NCBI RefSeq assembly: GCF_006386545.1
Contig: NZ_SWAR01000021.1
Coordinates: 29,621-93,620, forward strand
Length of the DNA stretch: 64,000 nt
Direction of reading: 5' to 3'
Origin: Methylibium rhizosphaerae
GTDB lineage: Bacteria > Pseudomonadota > Gammaproteobacteria > Burkholderiales > Burkholderiaceae_C
In this document: positions 1 to 9,458 of the stretch, one piece after another
Layout of the letters: each line of letters starts with the position of its first letter
Numbering within the stretch: position 1 is the first letter of the stretch
Made by a program: the position numbers and the translations under genes
Notes under the pieces: generated by a model
Database searches by the model: none
What the model saw: the letters and a program-made list of their open reading frames with translations, nothing else
Told to the model about the DNA's origin: nothing

Positions 1-4
1 CCTG

Positions 5-556
5 ATGTTGCGCCGATATCAACGATCGATGGTGATGGCGGCGGTGCTTGGTGCCTTGTCGGCTCCCGTGGCCTTTGCCGCGGCAGACAACACCGAGACC
101 GACCAGGCACCGCGCACCCGCGCCGAGGTGGTGTCCGAGCTGGAAGCCGCCCGTGCGATGGGCTGGACCCCCTCGATGGGTGAGGAAACCGGGCGTCTCG
201 AAGTGGTGGCGCAGCCGGTGGCCGGCCAGCTGACCCGCGAAGAGGTGAAGGCGGAGTACTTGCAGGCGCGCGAAGAGGGCTTGCTGGACGACAGCAGCTC
301 CGGCCCGTCGCCGGAAGTGCTGGCGCGCCGCGAGGCGAAGAATGCGCAGCAGTATGAAGAGATCGTCGCGGCCAACCTGCAGGCCGAGCATGAGCGCCAG
401 GCCGCGCTGGACCTGCAGCAGCAGGTTGCGATGGCCGAGACCGTGGAAAGCGGCGAGATGACCTACGACGAGTACCTGGAGGTCTACGCGCCGGCTGCCG
501 GCGAGCCGGGGCTCAGCAGCACCACCCAGGTCGAGCCGGAGCCGCTGCCCGAGTAG
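5..556 (+). CDS. Small secreted protein with DUF4148-like repeats
   Basis: The 183-residue product starts with a signal peptide (hydrophobic stretch about residues 9-26, ending in AFA). Two copies of a short helical motif follow, TRAEVVSELEAARAMG near residue 38 and TREEVKAEYLQAREEG near residue 77, resembling the DUF4148 unit common in Burkholderiales secreted proteins. The C-terminal half is charged, probably helical, and ends in an acidic proline-rich tail. No enzyme motif is visible and the function is unknown. The start is uncertain because only four bases upstream are in the window; an internal ATG at 29 is possible. It converges on the M14 peptidase with only six bases between the stops. 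Confidence 0.6.
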   Translation: MLRRYQRSMVMAAVLGALSAPVAFAAADNTETDQAPRTRAEVVSELEAARAMGWTPSMGEETGRLEVVAQPVAGQLTREEVKAEYLQAREEGLLDDSSSGPSPEVLARREAKNAQQYEEIVAANLQAEHERQAALDLQQQVAMAETVESGEMTYDEYLEVYAPAAGEPGLSSTTQVEPEPLPE

Positions 557-562
557 CGTTGC

Positions 563-2287
563 TCAGTGGTCAAGGCCGATGGTGACGCGCAGCACGCCGG
601 CACGATCTGCCTTGGCCGTCACGTTCACTGCACCGCCGGCCGGCGCACGCACGATCCATTCGGCGCGTGCGCGGTCGGCGGTGATCTCACGGGTGGGCAG
701 GAAGGCCTGCAGCGATGACTTCGGTGCGTGTCCTTCGAGGTGGGGCCCTGTGACGCGGGGCTTGCCGGTCACCAGCGTGGCGCCGGCCGGAAGGTCGAGT
801 TCGAACACCAGCCCACGGGCCTGTTCGCGTGCCAGTGCACGCCGGCTCACGTAGGCTGGCAGGTAGCCTGCGTTGCCCACGTCGACGGTGATGCGCCAAT
901 GCATCACGCCGTGCTGCTCGCCGAGCGGCTCTGCCCGTGCTGCCAGCAGCTCGAGCTTCGGCAGCGACAAGGCCAGGGTGGTGAGCCACTTCGGGAAGCG
1001 CGCCGCCTCCCGTTCGCGCAGCGCCGGGGGCGGATTGCGCCAGAAGTTCATCTTGTCCCAGCCGCCCAGCTCCACCGGGCCGAGTTGCGGATGCTCGAAG
1101 GCATACCAGTCCACATGGGCCTGGCCGCCGCATTGTTCGTCGCTCCACTTCAGCAGCTTCAGGTCGTCTTCGACCGGGTGGTCGCGGTACCAGTCGATCC
1201 ACTTGTAGTCGGTGATGCCGGCCTCCTTGTTGGGAGACCAGATCTCCACCACCCAGAAGAAGGCGCCGAGGTGTTCGTACACCCAGTCCTGCGTGCCGGT
1301 GATGACTTCCTTCGGGTGGTACTTGAAGTCGTGGAACACGCTGACGGCCGGGTAGCCGGTGAGCTGCTCGCCCAGCTTCGACAGGCGCTGGTACATCCAC
1401 AGGTCCTCGGGGGCCATCGCATCGTCGGGCTCGGTGCCCATGGGCCGCAGGATCACGCCGCTGTGGGTGTGGAAGCTCACGCCGGCGCCGATGTTCGGAT
1501 GCTTCACGATGAAGTCGACCATCGCGCGCACTTCCGGCTCGCTGGTCGGATACGGACCGGCGCCCAGCTGCTCGTGTTCCTGGCGCCACGAGCCCGGGAA
1601 GTTGCGGTTCAGGTCCAGGCCTTCCTTGTCGCGGTTCACCTGCACGGTGAGGCCGTCGTAGTTCTCGAGCCGCCCTTCGGGCATGAGCCGGTAGTACTCG
1701 CCGCCGAATTCGCCCGGCTCGCGCGGCACCATGAGCCGCGGATCCGCCGCGTATTTCTTGTAGGTGCCGTGCGGATCGCGCACCCGCATGAACAGCACGC
1801 GGCCGTCTCCGTCCATGTCTTCGGCGGTGAGCCCGTCGACCGGGTCTTCGTCGAACGGATACGGCCGGGTCGAGCTGCGGATGTGGCGCGGCCGCTCGGC
1901 CAGCGCGAGCTCGGCGCCGTCGGGGTTCAGGCGCGGCACGAGGTAGACGGCGCGCGTGTCGAGCAGCTGCGTGATCTCGCGGTCGCTGCCGTAGCCGGTC
2001 ACCAGCTGGTGCAGGAAGTACAGCACCGCGGTGCTGGCGGTCAGCTCGGCGGCGTGGATGTTGCCGTCGGCCCAGAAGGCCGGCTTGTCGGCATCGTCGC
2101 CGGTGGCCCGGTTGGTGAGCGCCACGAGCCAGATGTCCCGGCCCTCGTGACTCTTGCCGATCGAGCGCAGCTGCACCAGCTGCGGGCTGGCCTCGGCATA
2201 GGCACGAAGCAGTGCCACGAGTTCGTCGTAGCGATGGAAGCGGTCGAAGCGGGGGGCTGGCAGGCGAGGCGTGTTCTGTGTCGTCAT
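563..2287 (-). CDS. M14 family zinc carboxypeptidase
   Basis: The 574-residue protein has the metallocarboxypeptidase fold. The zinc ligands appear as H78 and E81 in GNIHAAE and a third histidine in SFHTHSG (H273 or H275). LNRNFPGSW near residue 226 is the substrate-carboxylate region, and E348 in FWVVEIWSP matches the catalytic glutamate. The catalytic part covers about residues 15-370; the rest is a beta-rich C-terminal extension. No signal peptide is present, so it is probably cytoplasmic. The ATG at 2287 was chosen because the in-frame extension upstream runs through the terminator of the next gene and has low-complexity sequence. It should trim C-terminal residues from peptides; the substrate is unknown. 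Confidence 0.88.
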   Translation of the reverse strand: MTTQNTPRLPAPRFDRFHRYDELVALLRAYAEASPQLVQLRSIGKSHEGRDIWLVALTNRATGDDADKPAFWADGNIHAAELTASTAVLYFLHQLVTGYGSDREITQLLDTRAVYLVPRLNPDGAELALAERPRHIRSSTRPYPFDEDPVDGLTAEDMDGDGRVLFMRVRDPHGTYKKYAADPRLMVPREPGEFGGEYYRLMPEGRLENYDGLTVQVNRDKEGLDLNRNFPGSWRQEHEQLGAGPYPTSEPEVRAMVDFIVKHPNIGAGVSFHTHSGVILRPMGTEPDDAMAPEDLWMYQRLSKLGEQLTGYPAVSVFHDFKYHPKEVITGTQDWVYEHLGAFFWVVEIWSPNKEAGITDYKWIDWYRDHPVEDDLKLLKWSDEQCGGQAHVDWYAFEHPQLGPVELGGWDKMNFWRNPPPALREREAARFPKWLTTLALSLPKLELLAARAEPLGEQHGVMHWRITVDVGNAGYLPAYVSRRALAREQARGLVFELDLPAGATLVTGKPRVTGPHLEGHAPKSSLQAFLPTREITADRARAEWIVRAPAGGAVNVTAKADRAGVLRVTIGLDH

Positions 2288-2382
2288 GGCGGGCTGGGTC
2301 GGCAACAACGGGACGAGGCGCATGCCGCTCGTGGCGGCCGGGCCGCGCGCATTTTGAAGGACCGGTGCCCGGACGCAACAGC

Positions 2383-2409
2383 AAAAAAAACGGCGCCCGA
2401 AGGCGCCGT
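2383..2409 (-). terminator. Rho-independent terminator after the DUF4382 gene
   Basis: An 8-bp stem (ACGGCGCC with GGCGCCGT, loop CGAA on the plus strand) is followed on the minus strand by an uninterrupted run of eight T. It lies just downstream of the DUF4382 lipoprotein stop and ahead of the M14 peptidase start, so the two are probably separate transcripts. Confidence 0.9.
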
Positions 2410-2432
2410 GAAACTGACCACTGGAGGGCCGG

Positions 2433-3638
2433 TCAGGGGGCGACAGTGAACAGCGTGGTGACGTCTGCTCCACTGAGATCGATGTCCGCCGTCTGGGCGG
2501 GCTTGCCGGGCACCAGTGCCTCGAGCGTGTACTTGGCAGCCGCGCCGGTGTCGGCGGTGAAGGTGGGCAGCGCGGGGCCGGCCACGTAGCCGCCGCGCTG
2601 GGGAGCGGAGGCCGGCAGGGCGTAGCTGAAGGCGCCGGTGACGGCGTCGGTGGGACGGGCGATCAGCTCGACGGTCGGCCCGCCGGTCAGCTTCTGCAGG
2701 GCGCGCACCATCGCGTCGGGGATGGTGGTGCCGCCGCCGGAGAACAGCACGGTGCCGCTGGCGGTGCGCATGGTGCTGGCCGGGGGATCCAGGCGGGCGG
2801 TTTCGCTGCCGATGGTGGTGCGGGCGGTGTCGATGACCGGCACGCCGGTGATCACGCTGGTGACGCGGCCGTCGGCGGTGAGCACGAGGTCATAGCTGCC
2901 CACCGGCACCGGCGACAGCACGAACCTGCCGGTGGCTGCGTCGGGTGCGGTGGCCTTCACCACCACCCCGGCCTGCTGCACCGATACCGCGGTGCTGCCG
3001 TTGGCCAGCGCCTGCGCCACATAACCCTGCACTGCATTGCCCGCCGCGGCAAACACCGGGATGGCGGTGAGCACCGGCTTCAGGTTGTAGCGGCCGGTGG
3101 TGCCGCGCTTGACCACCGACTTGCAGGCGTCGAAGTCGAGCACGAGGTCGGCCACCTGGGTGGGCGCGACGGTGAAGTTCGTCTTGATCTTGAGGCCGCT
3201 CTGCTGGGCACTGGGCGTGTCCAGCGCCACTTCGGCCGCGCCGGTCGGCGTCACGCTGTTGGCCATCGGGTCGGCTGCGGAGTTGTCGGCCAGCACCAGG
3301 CGCACCTGGGTGTAGGTGCCGGCCGGCAGCGTGGTGCTGCCCAGGTCTTCCAGCACGCCGTTGGTGAGCGAGAGCAGGTCCACACGGCGCGGCTGCGCCA
3401 GCACCAGCTCCTGCCAGCCGCCGTCGGCATCGGCCGCGGTGCCGCTCTGGTGCACGCGCACCTTCTCGACGGTCACGTGCACGGCGTCGTAGCCGCAGGC
3501 CGGCGCATCGGTCAGCGACACGCGCATCGTGCCGGTGGCGGGGGCGTCACCACCGCCGCCGCAGGCCGCCAGCACGGCGGCGATCAGCGCAGGCAGCCAC
3601 CTGGCGGCGCGGGGAACTCGGGTGCTTGAGTTGGACAT
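2433..3638 (-). CDS. DUF4382 domain lipoprotein
   Basis: The 401-residue protein begins with a lipoprotein signal (LIAAVLAACGGGG, lipobox LAAC). A DUF4382 domain follows at about residues 35-190, recognised by VSLTDAP, VEKVRV and the PAGTYTQVRLVL segment. The remainder contains carboxypeptidase-regulatory-like beta segments (GSYDLVLTADG). It is predicted to be an outer-membrane or surface lipoprotein of unknown function. The ATG at 3638 is preceded by GGAGAG at a normal distance and gives a proper signal peptide, whereas the longer in-frame start does not. A strong terminator follows. Confidence 0.8.
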   Translation of the reverse strand: MSNSSTRVPRAARWLPALIAAVLAACGGGGDAPATGTMRVSLTDAPACGYDAVHVTVEKVRVHQSGTAADADGGWQELVLAQPRRVDLLSLTNGVLEDLGSTTLPAGTYTQVRLVLADNSAADPMANSVTPTGAAEVALDTPSAQQSGLKIKTNFTVAPTQVADLVLDFDACKSVVKRGTTGRYNLKPVLTAIPVFAAAGNAVQGYVAQALANGSTAVSVQQAGVVVKATAPDAATGRFVLSPVPVGSYDLVLTADGRVTSVITGVPVIDTARTTIGSETARLDPPASTMRTASGTVLFSGGGTTIPDAMVRALQKLTGGPTVELIARPTDAVTGAFSYALPASAPQRGGYVAGPALPTFTADTGAAAKYTLEALVPGKPAQTADIDLSGADVTTLFTVAP

Positions 3639-3760
3639 GACCGACTCTCCAAAAGGCGTTGGCTCGAATAGTGGGAAGTTATCCCATTTATCGCGCCGAC
3701 ACAAAGCCGGGCTGTGAGCGCGTGTAACGGCGCGCCCGTTCATGCAGGAAGCAGCGGGGG

Positions 3761-4528
3761 TCAGCGGCCGTGCAGCAGCGGCTGGAAGTGCCGGGCCACC
3801 GGCAGGCGCTCGGAGCGGCCGCGCAGGTTCACCACCATGTCGTTGTCGCCAGACCGCGACACGCCGGCGATGTGCCGCTGGTTGACGATCACCGAGCGGT
3901 GGATCTGCAGGAAGAGCTCGGGGTCGAGTTCGGCGAGCAGGTCCTTCAGCGGCTGGCGGATGAGGTCCTCGCCGCCCAGGTGGACCGCGCGGGTGTAGCG
4001 GGCATCGGCCTCGAAATACACCACGTCTTCCACCGGGATCATCTTGCCCTCGCGGCCCACGCTCGCCTGCACCATGTCGAGCGGCGCGGGCTTGCGCACC
4101 TGGCCCATCAGCCTGTCGAGCAGGCCGTGCAGGTCGGCCGGGGGGCGCGCCAGCTGCTCGCGCAGGCGAGCGAGTACCGGCGCGAGGCGCTCGTCATCGA
4201 CAGGCTTCTGCACGTAGCTGACGGCGCCCGACTCGAATGCCGCCAGCGCATGGTCGCCCGGGGCCGCGATGAACACCACATGGGCGCGCCCGGCGATGCG
4301 GCGTGCCACGTCGATGCCGGTGAAGCCGGGCATGCGGACGTCGAGGAAACACACCTGCGGCGAATGCTCGAGGAAGGCGTCCCATGCGTCGACGCCGTTC
4401 TGCGCTTCGGCCACCACATGCAGCTGCGGCCACAGACGCTGCAAGGCGTCCATGAGCTGCGCGCGAGGGGCTTCTTCATCGTCCGCCACCAGGGCGGTTG
4501 GAGGGGCGCTCGACGAACGGGCGTGCAT
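3761..4528 (-). CDS. LytTR-family response regulator (orphan)
   Basis: The 255-residue protein has an N-terminal receiver domain (acidic pocket near ADDEE 16-19, phospho-acceptor D63 in FLDVRMPG, K108 in VQKPV) and a C-terminal LytTR DNA-binding domain from about residue 145 (VEDVVYFEADARYTRAVH, FLQIHRSVIVN). It belongs to the AlgR/LytR class of two-component transcription factors. No histidine kinase lies next to it. The usual Thr/Ser switch residue after beta-4 appears to be alanine (FIAAPGD, residue 88), and the aromatic residue often two places later is proline, so phospho-signalling may be altered or absent. Confidence 0.88.
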   Translation of the reverse strand: MHARSSSAPPTALVADDEEAPRAQLMDALQRLWPQLHVVAEAQNGVDAWDAFLEHSPQVCFLDVRMPGFTGIDVARRIAGRAHVVFIAAPGDHALAAFESGAVSYVQKPVDDERLAPVLARLREQLARPPADLHGLLDRLMGQVRKPAPLDMVQASVGREGKMIPVEDVVYFEADARYTRAVHLGGEDLIRQPLKDLLAELDPELFLQIHRSVIVNQRHIAGVSRSGDNDMVVNLRGRSERLPVARHFQPLLHGR

Positions 4529-4687
4529 GGGCTGGGCAGTGGATCGACGCGGTGCGATTGCCGCGGAGTCCTCATTGTGGGGGAAGCCTGCTGCCCCGCA
4601 CCTGCCAGGGCTTACAGGCCGCGGGCCCTCATTTCGGGGGGATGTGCTGCTTGCATTTCGAGCCGGCGCGCGGGCCCGGTTCGATCG

Positions 4688-5446
4688 TCAATCGGGCAGC
4701 GGTGCGCCGTCGACGAAGGCGCGCAGCTCGCCAGGCGCGAATCGCACCCAGGCCTCGTCGCGCGTCAGCGGCTCGGTCACCACCACCGCCACGCGATCGG
4801 TGGGTGTCGTCACCTCGGCGAAGTTGACGGTGAGGTCCTCGTCCTGCAGCCGCGCGTGGCTGAACGGGTGCTGGCGCGCAAGCCAGTGCAGGTGGGTGGA
4901 GCAATGGGCCCACAGCGCCTGTCCGTTGCTCAGCATGAAGTTGAAGGTGCCATAGGCGGCCACCTGCGGCACCAGCTCGTGCAGCGTCTGCGTCAGCGCC
5001 TCGACCGTGGGGACCGAGGCATGGTTCTTGGCCAGCTCCTGCAGCAGCCAGCAGAAGGCGCGTTCGCTGTCGGTGTCGCCCACCGGGCGGAAGGCCGCAT
5101 GCAGCTTGGGCGAGAAGCCCTTGAGGTCGCCGTTGTGGGCGAACACCCAGTAGCGGCCCCACAACTCGCGCACGAAGGGGTGGCAGTTCTCGAGGCCGAC
5201 CCGGCCCTGCGTGGCCTTGCGGATGTGCGCGATGACGTTCTCGCTGCGGATGGGGTAGCGCTTCACCAGCTCGGCCACCGGGGAGGCCGCGGCGGGCTGG
5301 TCGTCGACGAAGAGGCGCACGCCCCTGCCTTCGAAGAAGGCGATGCCGAAGCCGTCCTTGTGTTCGACCGAACGCGTGGCGAAACCGGTGAAGCTGAACA
5401 TCACGTCGGTGGGCGTGTTGCAGTTCATGCCGAGCAGCTGGCACAT
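4688..5446 (-). CDS. Class II glutamine amidotransferase (YafJ-like)
   Basis: The 252-residue protein begins MCQLLGMN, so Cys2 becomes the N-terminal nucleophile after methionine removal, as in Ntn-type glutamine amidotransferases. Conserved motifs are IAHIRKATQG, FVFAHNGDL-type sequence (VFAHNGDLKG) and GDTDSERAFCWLL. It has the length of stand-alone YafJ/EgtC-like proteins, with no synthase domain attached, so it would release ammonia from glutamine for an unknown acceptor. The start is fixed by the need for Cys2. It is divergent from the zinc metallopeptidase at 5537. Confidence 0.88.
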   Translation of the reverse strand: MCQLLGMNCNTPTDVMFSFTGFATRSVEHKDGFGIAFFEGRGVRLFVDDQPAAASPVAELVKRYPIRSENVIAHIRKATQGRVGLENCHPFVRELWGRYWVFAHNGDLKGFSPKLHAAFRPVGDTDSERAFCWLLQELAKNHASVPTVEALTQTLHELVPQVAAYGTFNFMLSNGQALWAHCSTHLHWLARQHPFSHARLQDEDLTVNFAEVTTPTDRVAVVVTEPLTRDEAWVRFAPGELRAFVDGAPLPD

Positions 5447-5536
5447 GGTGGGGCCGGGAATCGAGGGTGATGAAGTCTGACGCGCGACGAGCTTAACGCG
5501 TGCCAGACTCACCGGGACTGCAAACAGGAGCCCGGC

Positions 5537-6763
5537 ATGGCCACGCTGTTCGAACTCGTCACGCGGCGCCTCGGCCTGGCCTGGAAGCCGGACCTGCGCA
5601 GCGCCGAGCCGCGCGCGGCCCGGGCCTATCGCTGCCAGTGCGGCCGCCCGGTCTTCTTCCGCAACAGCCAATGCCTGGCCTGCGGCACGCAGCTCGGATA
5701 CGACACCGGGCAGGCGCGGGTGCTGCCGCTGCAGCGCCCGCCGGGGGTCGACGATGCACAGGCCGACGTGCTGGGCCCCTGGCAGTTCCACGGCAGCCCG
5801 CCGGACGCCGCGCAGTATTGGCGCTGCGGCAACTTCAGCAGTGCCGCCGGCTGCAACTGGCTGGTGCCCGCCGAGGCGGAGGGAAAGCATGCGCCGCTGT
5901 GCGTGGCCTGCCGGCTCAACCGCACCATCCCCGACCTCACGCTCGAAGAGAACCGCGAAGCCTGGCGCCGCATCGAGCTGGCCAAGCGCCAGCTGGTGTC
6001 GCAGCTGCTGGCCTTGCGCCTGCCGGTCGCGTCCGGCGTCGAGGGGGCGCCGGATGCCGACCCCGAGAAGGGCCTGGTGTTCGACTTCCTGCGGCCGCTG
6101 CCGGATGCGCCGGTCACCACCGGCCATGCCAGCGGCGTGATCACCATCAACATCGAGGAAGCCGACGACGCCACCCGCGAGCGCATTCGCGCGCAGATGC
6201 ATGAGCCCTACCGCACGCTGCTGGGCCACCTGCGCCACGAGGTCGGCCACTACTACTGGGAACGGCTGGTCAACGGCACGGCCTGGCTGGAGCCGTTTCG
6301 CGAGCTGTTCGGCGACGAGCGTGCAGACTATGCGGCGGCGCTCAAGGATCACTACGACAACGGCCCGGCGCCCGACTGGGCACAGCGCTGCGTGAGCGCC
6401 TATGCCAGCGTGCACCCGTGGGAAGACTGGGCCGAGACCTGGGCGCACTACCTGCACATGGTCGACACGGTCGACACGGCGCTCAGCTTCGGCATCGACG
6501 GCGAGGACGTCGACCTGAGCGCCGAGCCCTTCGGCAAGGACGACCTGTGGGATGCAAAGGCGCAGGGCGCGGCGGAATTCCTGAGCTTCCTGAATGCCTG
6601 GGTGGAGCTGACCGCGGTGCTCAACGAGCTGTCACGCGCGATGGGCCAGCACGACTTCTACCCCTTCGTGCTGCCTCGCCCTGCCGTTGCCAAGCTGCAG
6701 TTCATCCACGTGCTCGTGAACGCAGCCGGCCGGGATGCGGACTCAGCGGCGGTCGAACAGTAG
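5537..6763 (+). CDS. Zinc-ribbon putative metallopeptidase (Peptidase_Mx type)
   Basis: The 408-residue protein has an N-terminal zinc ribbon with C33, C35, C46 and C49, plus a further cysteine group (C97, C106, C122, C125). A helical linker leads to a metalloprotease helix RHEVGHYYW with H234, E235 and H238 forming an HExxH site. The residues after it (ELFGDERADYAAALKDHY and EDWAETWAHYLH) supply likely third ligands. This matches the putative zinc-binding metallopeptidase family found beside amidotransferases and flavoproteins. No signal peptide is present. The last 21 bases overlap the convergent flavoprotein gene. Substrate unknown. Confidence 0.8.
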   Translation: MATLFELVTRRLGLAWKPDLRSAEPRAARAYRCQCGRPVFFRNSQCLACGTQLGYDTGQARVLPLQRPPGVDDAQADVLGPWQFHGSPPDAAQYWRCGNFSSAAGCNWLVPAEAEGKHAPLCVACRLNRTIPDLTLEENREAWRRIELAKRQLVSQLLALRLPVASGVEGAPDADPEKGLVFDFLRPLPDAPVTTGHASGVITINIEEADDATRERIRAQMHEPYRTLLGHLRHEVGHYYWERLVNGTAWLEPFRELFGDERADYAAALKDHYDNGPAPDWAQRCVSAYASVHPWEDWAETWAHYLHMVDTVDTALSFGIDGEDVDLSAEPFGKDDLWDAKAQGAAEFLSFLNAWVELTAVLNELSRAMGQHDFYPFVLPRPAVAKLQFIHVLVNAAGRDADSAAVEQ

Positions 6764-8011
6764 CCGCAGCACCCCGCCCAGCGATGCCACGTCACTCGGG
6801 ATGTGGGTCTCGGCCAGCACGCCTTCCATGCGCTTGAGTCGTTGCGGGCTGCGCCTGGCGCTCCACACCACCAGGTCGGCGATCCACGGATGCTTGTTGA
6901 CCCGGTTGGCCCGCTCGTAGATGGCAAAGCGAGGCCGCAGGGCGGCCAGCCGCGCCTCGTAGGCCGCACGGATGTCCGCATCGGACTGCCCCTGCGAACG
7001 GCCGGCCAGCAGCGCCTCCGCAGCATGCAGGCCGGTTTCCATGGCCTTGCCGATGCCCTCCCCGGTGAAGGCATAGGTGCTGCCGGCGGCCTCGCCGGTG
7101 ACCAGCAGACCCGGGCGCGACCAGTGGGCGCCTTCCAGCGAAAAGCGCAGCGGCGCGCCCTTCAGCTCGCCCTGCAGCTGGCCGCCTTGCATCAGTTCGC
7201 GTGCCGGGGCATAGCACTCGGTGAAGGCCGCAAACACCTCGCGCAGGTTGAGGTTGCGCATCTCGTAGCGGCCGTCGGCGGTTCTCACGTGGCTGGGCGC
7301 GATGCCCACGCCGATGTTGAAGCGGCCGTCGGGGGCCGGGAAGATCCATCCGTAGCCGGGCTTCATCTTCGGGTGCCACACCACCTCGAGCGCCTTGATG
7401 CGCCCGGCCATCGCATCGTTCTTCACGTAGCCTCGCAGCGCCATCCCGCTGGGCGTGCGGCGGGTGCACATGCCGGTGGCCTGCAGCGCCTGGGGCGACG
7501 CGCCGGTGGCCAGCACCACCCATTGCGCCTGCACTTCGTGGCTCGCGCCGCCCATCTGCAGGCGCGCGCCCGCCACCCGCCCGTCGGCCTCCAGCGCTGC
7601 ATCGAACCTTGCCGGCGTCACCAGCTTCGCGCCGGCCGCAACCGCCGCGCGGCACAGGATGTGGTCGAGCTCGCGCCGGGGCAGCACCGCCAGGGCGCCG
7701 GCCACCTCGAGCCGGCCGCCGCGCGGGCCGATGCAGGCCACATGCGAGGCGCGCTGCGCGCTCGCCATCACCTCGTCGAAGACGCCCAGGCGCCGCAGCG
7801 CGGCCTGGGCATCCGGAATGAGCCCGTCGCCGCACACCTTTTCGCGCGGGAAGTCGTGCTGGTCGACCAGCACCACGTCGACGCCGGCGCGTGCCAGCGT
7901 CATGGCGGTGGCGCTGCCGGCCGGACCGGCGCCGACCACCAGCACGTCGCAGCGCGCGGGCGGTTGCGACAGGGCAGGGATCGGAGCGAGAGGCTTCTGG
8001 AGCGGGGTCAT
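6743..8011 (-). CDS. FAD-dependent oxidoreductase, geranylgeranyl-reductase family
   Basis: The 422-residue protein has the FAD Rossmann motif GAGPAG at 27-32, a REKVCGDGLI segment near residue 56, which is typical of geranylgeranyl-reductase-like flavoproteins, and the second FAD motif LLVTGEAAGSTYAFTGEGIG near residue 310. Such enzymes reduce or oxidise isoprenoid or other lipid-like substrates; the substrate here is unknown. The ATG overlaps the stop of the exporter gene by four bases (ATGA), so the two are translationally coupled and it is the last gene of the sigma-factor operon. Its 3' end overlaps the convergent metallopeptidase gene. Confidence 0.85.
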   Translation of the reverse strand: MTPLQKPLAPIPALSQPPARCDVLVVGAGPAGSATAMTLARAGVDVVLVDQHDFPREKVCGDGLIPDAQAALRRLGVFDEVMASAQRASHVACIGPRGGRLEVAGALAVLPRRELDHILCRAAVAAGAKLVTPARFDAALEADGRVAGARLQMGGASHEVQAQWVVLATGASPQALQATGMCTRRTPSGMALRGYVKNDAMAGRIKALEVVWHPKMKPGYGWIFPAPDGRFNIGVGIAPSHVRTADGRYEMRNLNLREVFAAFTECYAPARELMQGGQLQGELKGAPLRFSLEGAHWSRPGLLVTGEAAGSTYAFTGEGIGKAMETGLHAAEALLAGRSQGQSDADIRAAYEARLAALRPRFAIYERANRVNKHPWIADLVVWSARRSPQRLKRMEGVLAETHIPSDVASLGGVLRLLFDRR

Positions 8012-9447
8012 GGCGCCGGATTTTCGCCGCCTCGGGCCGGCCGCGGGCTCATGCGCCAGGCCGCGACGATGGCCACTGCGGTCACCAGGGCGACCAGCGC
8101 GAAGGTTTCATGGAAGGCGCGCGTGGCATTGCCGCCGTGTACCTGCAGGCGCCACTCGAGCACGATGCCGGTCGCGCTCACGCCCACCGCACCGCCCAAC
8201 TGCCGCACGAAGCTGATGGTGCTCGAGCCCTGCGAGATCAGCCCTTGAGGCAACCCGCGCATCGCGCCGAGGTTGAGTGAAGGCAGGATGAGCCCGAGCC
8301 CGATGCGGCCAACGATGGCCCACACGGTGATGAGCGCCAGCGCCGTGCCCGGGCCCACGCCCACCATCAGCAGGAATGAAAGGGCCAGCAGCGCAAGGCC
8401 GGCGCTCACCTGCCGGTTCACCGCCCAGCGGTCGGCCAGCCGCCCGGCCACCGGAATGGTGGCGGCCAGTACCAGCCCGGCCGGCAACAGCACCGCGCCG
8501 GCCTGCGAAGGCGGCAGCGACAGGCCGATCTGCATGAACACCGGCACCAGGTAGGTCGAGCCGAACAGCGCCATGCCGTAGCTGAAGGCGACCCAGCTGC
8601 CCATCGCGAACGGCCGGTGGCGAAACAGCGCCAGCTGCACCAGCGGATGCGGCGTGCGCCGCTGGTGCCACAGGAAGCCGAGCAGCGAGGCGGACGCCAC
8701 CGCCAGCAGCACCAGGCCGGCCTGCGGCGTGCGGCCGTGCAGCTCGACCAGGCCGTTGAGCAGCGCGAGGATCGCCAGCGTTACCAGCACGAAGCCGGGC
8801 AGGTCCAGCGGCGGCGTGTCCCGGCCGGCAGGCTGGTCGCCCGGCCCGGTGGTGGCGAGGTAGCGGCGTGCCAGCGCGAAGGCGACGACGCAGAACGGCA
8901 CCACCACGAAGAAGATCGAGCGCCAGCCGAACCATTCGACGAGCACCCCGCCGATGCTGGGGCCCAGCGCCGGCGCGAGCACGACGCCGAAGCCGAAGAT
9001 GCCCATCGCGCGGCCTTGCTCGTGCGGCTGGAAGGCCCGCATGATGATGATTCCCGGAATGGGCTGCAGCACGCCCGCGGCCAGCCCTTCGGCCACGCGC
9101 ATCGCGAGCACGAGTTCGTAGACGTTCGACAGGCCGCCGGCCATGCCGCCCGCCATGAGCAGCAGCACGGCGCCGCGATAGGTGCGCCGGTAGCCGAAGC
9201 GCGCGAGCAGCCAGGGCGTGAGCAGCATCGACAGCGTCATGGCGGCCATGAACCCGGCCGACAGCCACTGCGCACGTTCCTGCCCCAGCGTGAAATGGCG
9301 GCTCATGTCGGGCACGGCCACGTTGACGATGGTGGAGGCCATGATCGATGCCATGGTCCCCAGCATCACGGTGAGCAGCACGCGCCAGCGATAGCGCTCG
9401 CCGAAGCGTTGCCGCAGTTCGGCGATGGTCTCGAGCGGCTGCGGCAT
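8008..9447 (-). CDS. DHA2-type MFS multidrug exporter
   Basis: The 479-residue membrane protein has alternating hydrophobic segments consistent with the 14-helix EmrB/QacA group. Diagnostic motifs are NVAVPDM in TM1, WLLARFGYRRTYRGA (motif A region) and GFGVVLAPALGPSIGG (antiporter motif C). It would export hydrophobic compounds in exchange for protons. No membrane-fusion partner (EmrA-like) is adjacent. It starts 11 bases after the anti-sigma stop and its own stop overlaps the flavoprotein start. This suggests the ECF sigma operon drives export and modification of the same compound, which is an inference. Confidence 0.88.
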   Translation of the reverse strand: MPQPLETIAELRQRFGERYRWRVLLTVMLGTMASIMASTIVNVAVPDMSRHFTLGQERAQWLSAGFMAAMTLSMLLTPWLLARFGYRRTYRGAVLLLMAGGMAGGLSNVYELVLAMRVAEGLAAGVLQPIPGIIIMRAFQPHEQGRAMGIFGFGVVLAPALGPSIGGVLVEWFGWRSIFFVVVPFCVVAFALARRYLATTGPGDQPAGRDTPPLDLPGFVLVTLAILALLNGLVELHGRTPQAGLVLLAVASASLLGFLWHQRRTPHPLVQLALFRHRPFAMGSWVAFSYGMALFGSTYLVPVFMQIGLSLPPSQAGAVLLPAGLVLAATIPVAGRLADRWAVNRQVSAGLALLALSFLLMVGVGPGTALALITVWAIVGRIGLGLILPSLNLGAMRGLPQGLISQGSSTISFVRQLGGAVGVSATGIVLEWRLQVHGGNATRAFHETFALVALVTAVAIVAAWRMSPRPARGGENPAP

Positions 9448-9458
9448 GGGCGGCGGCG

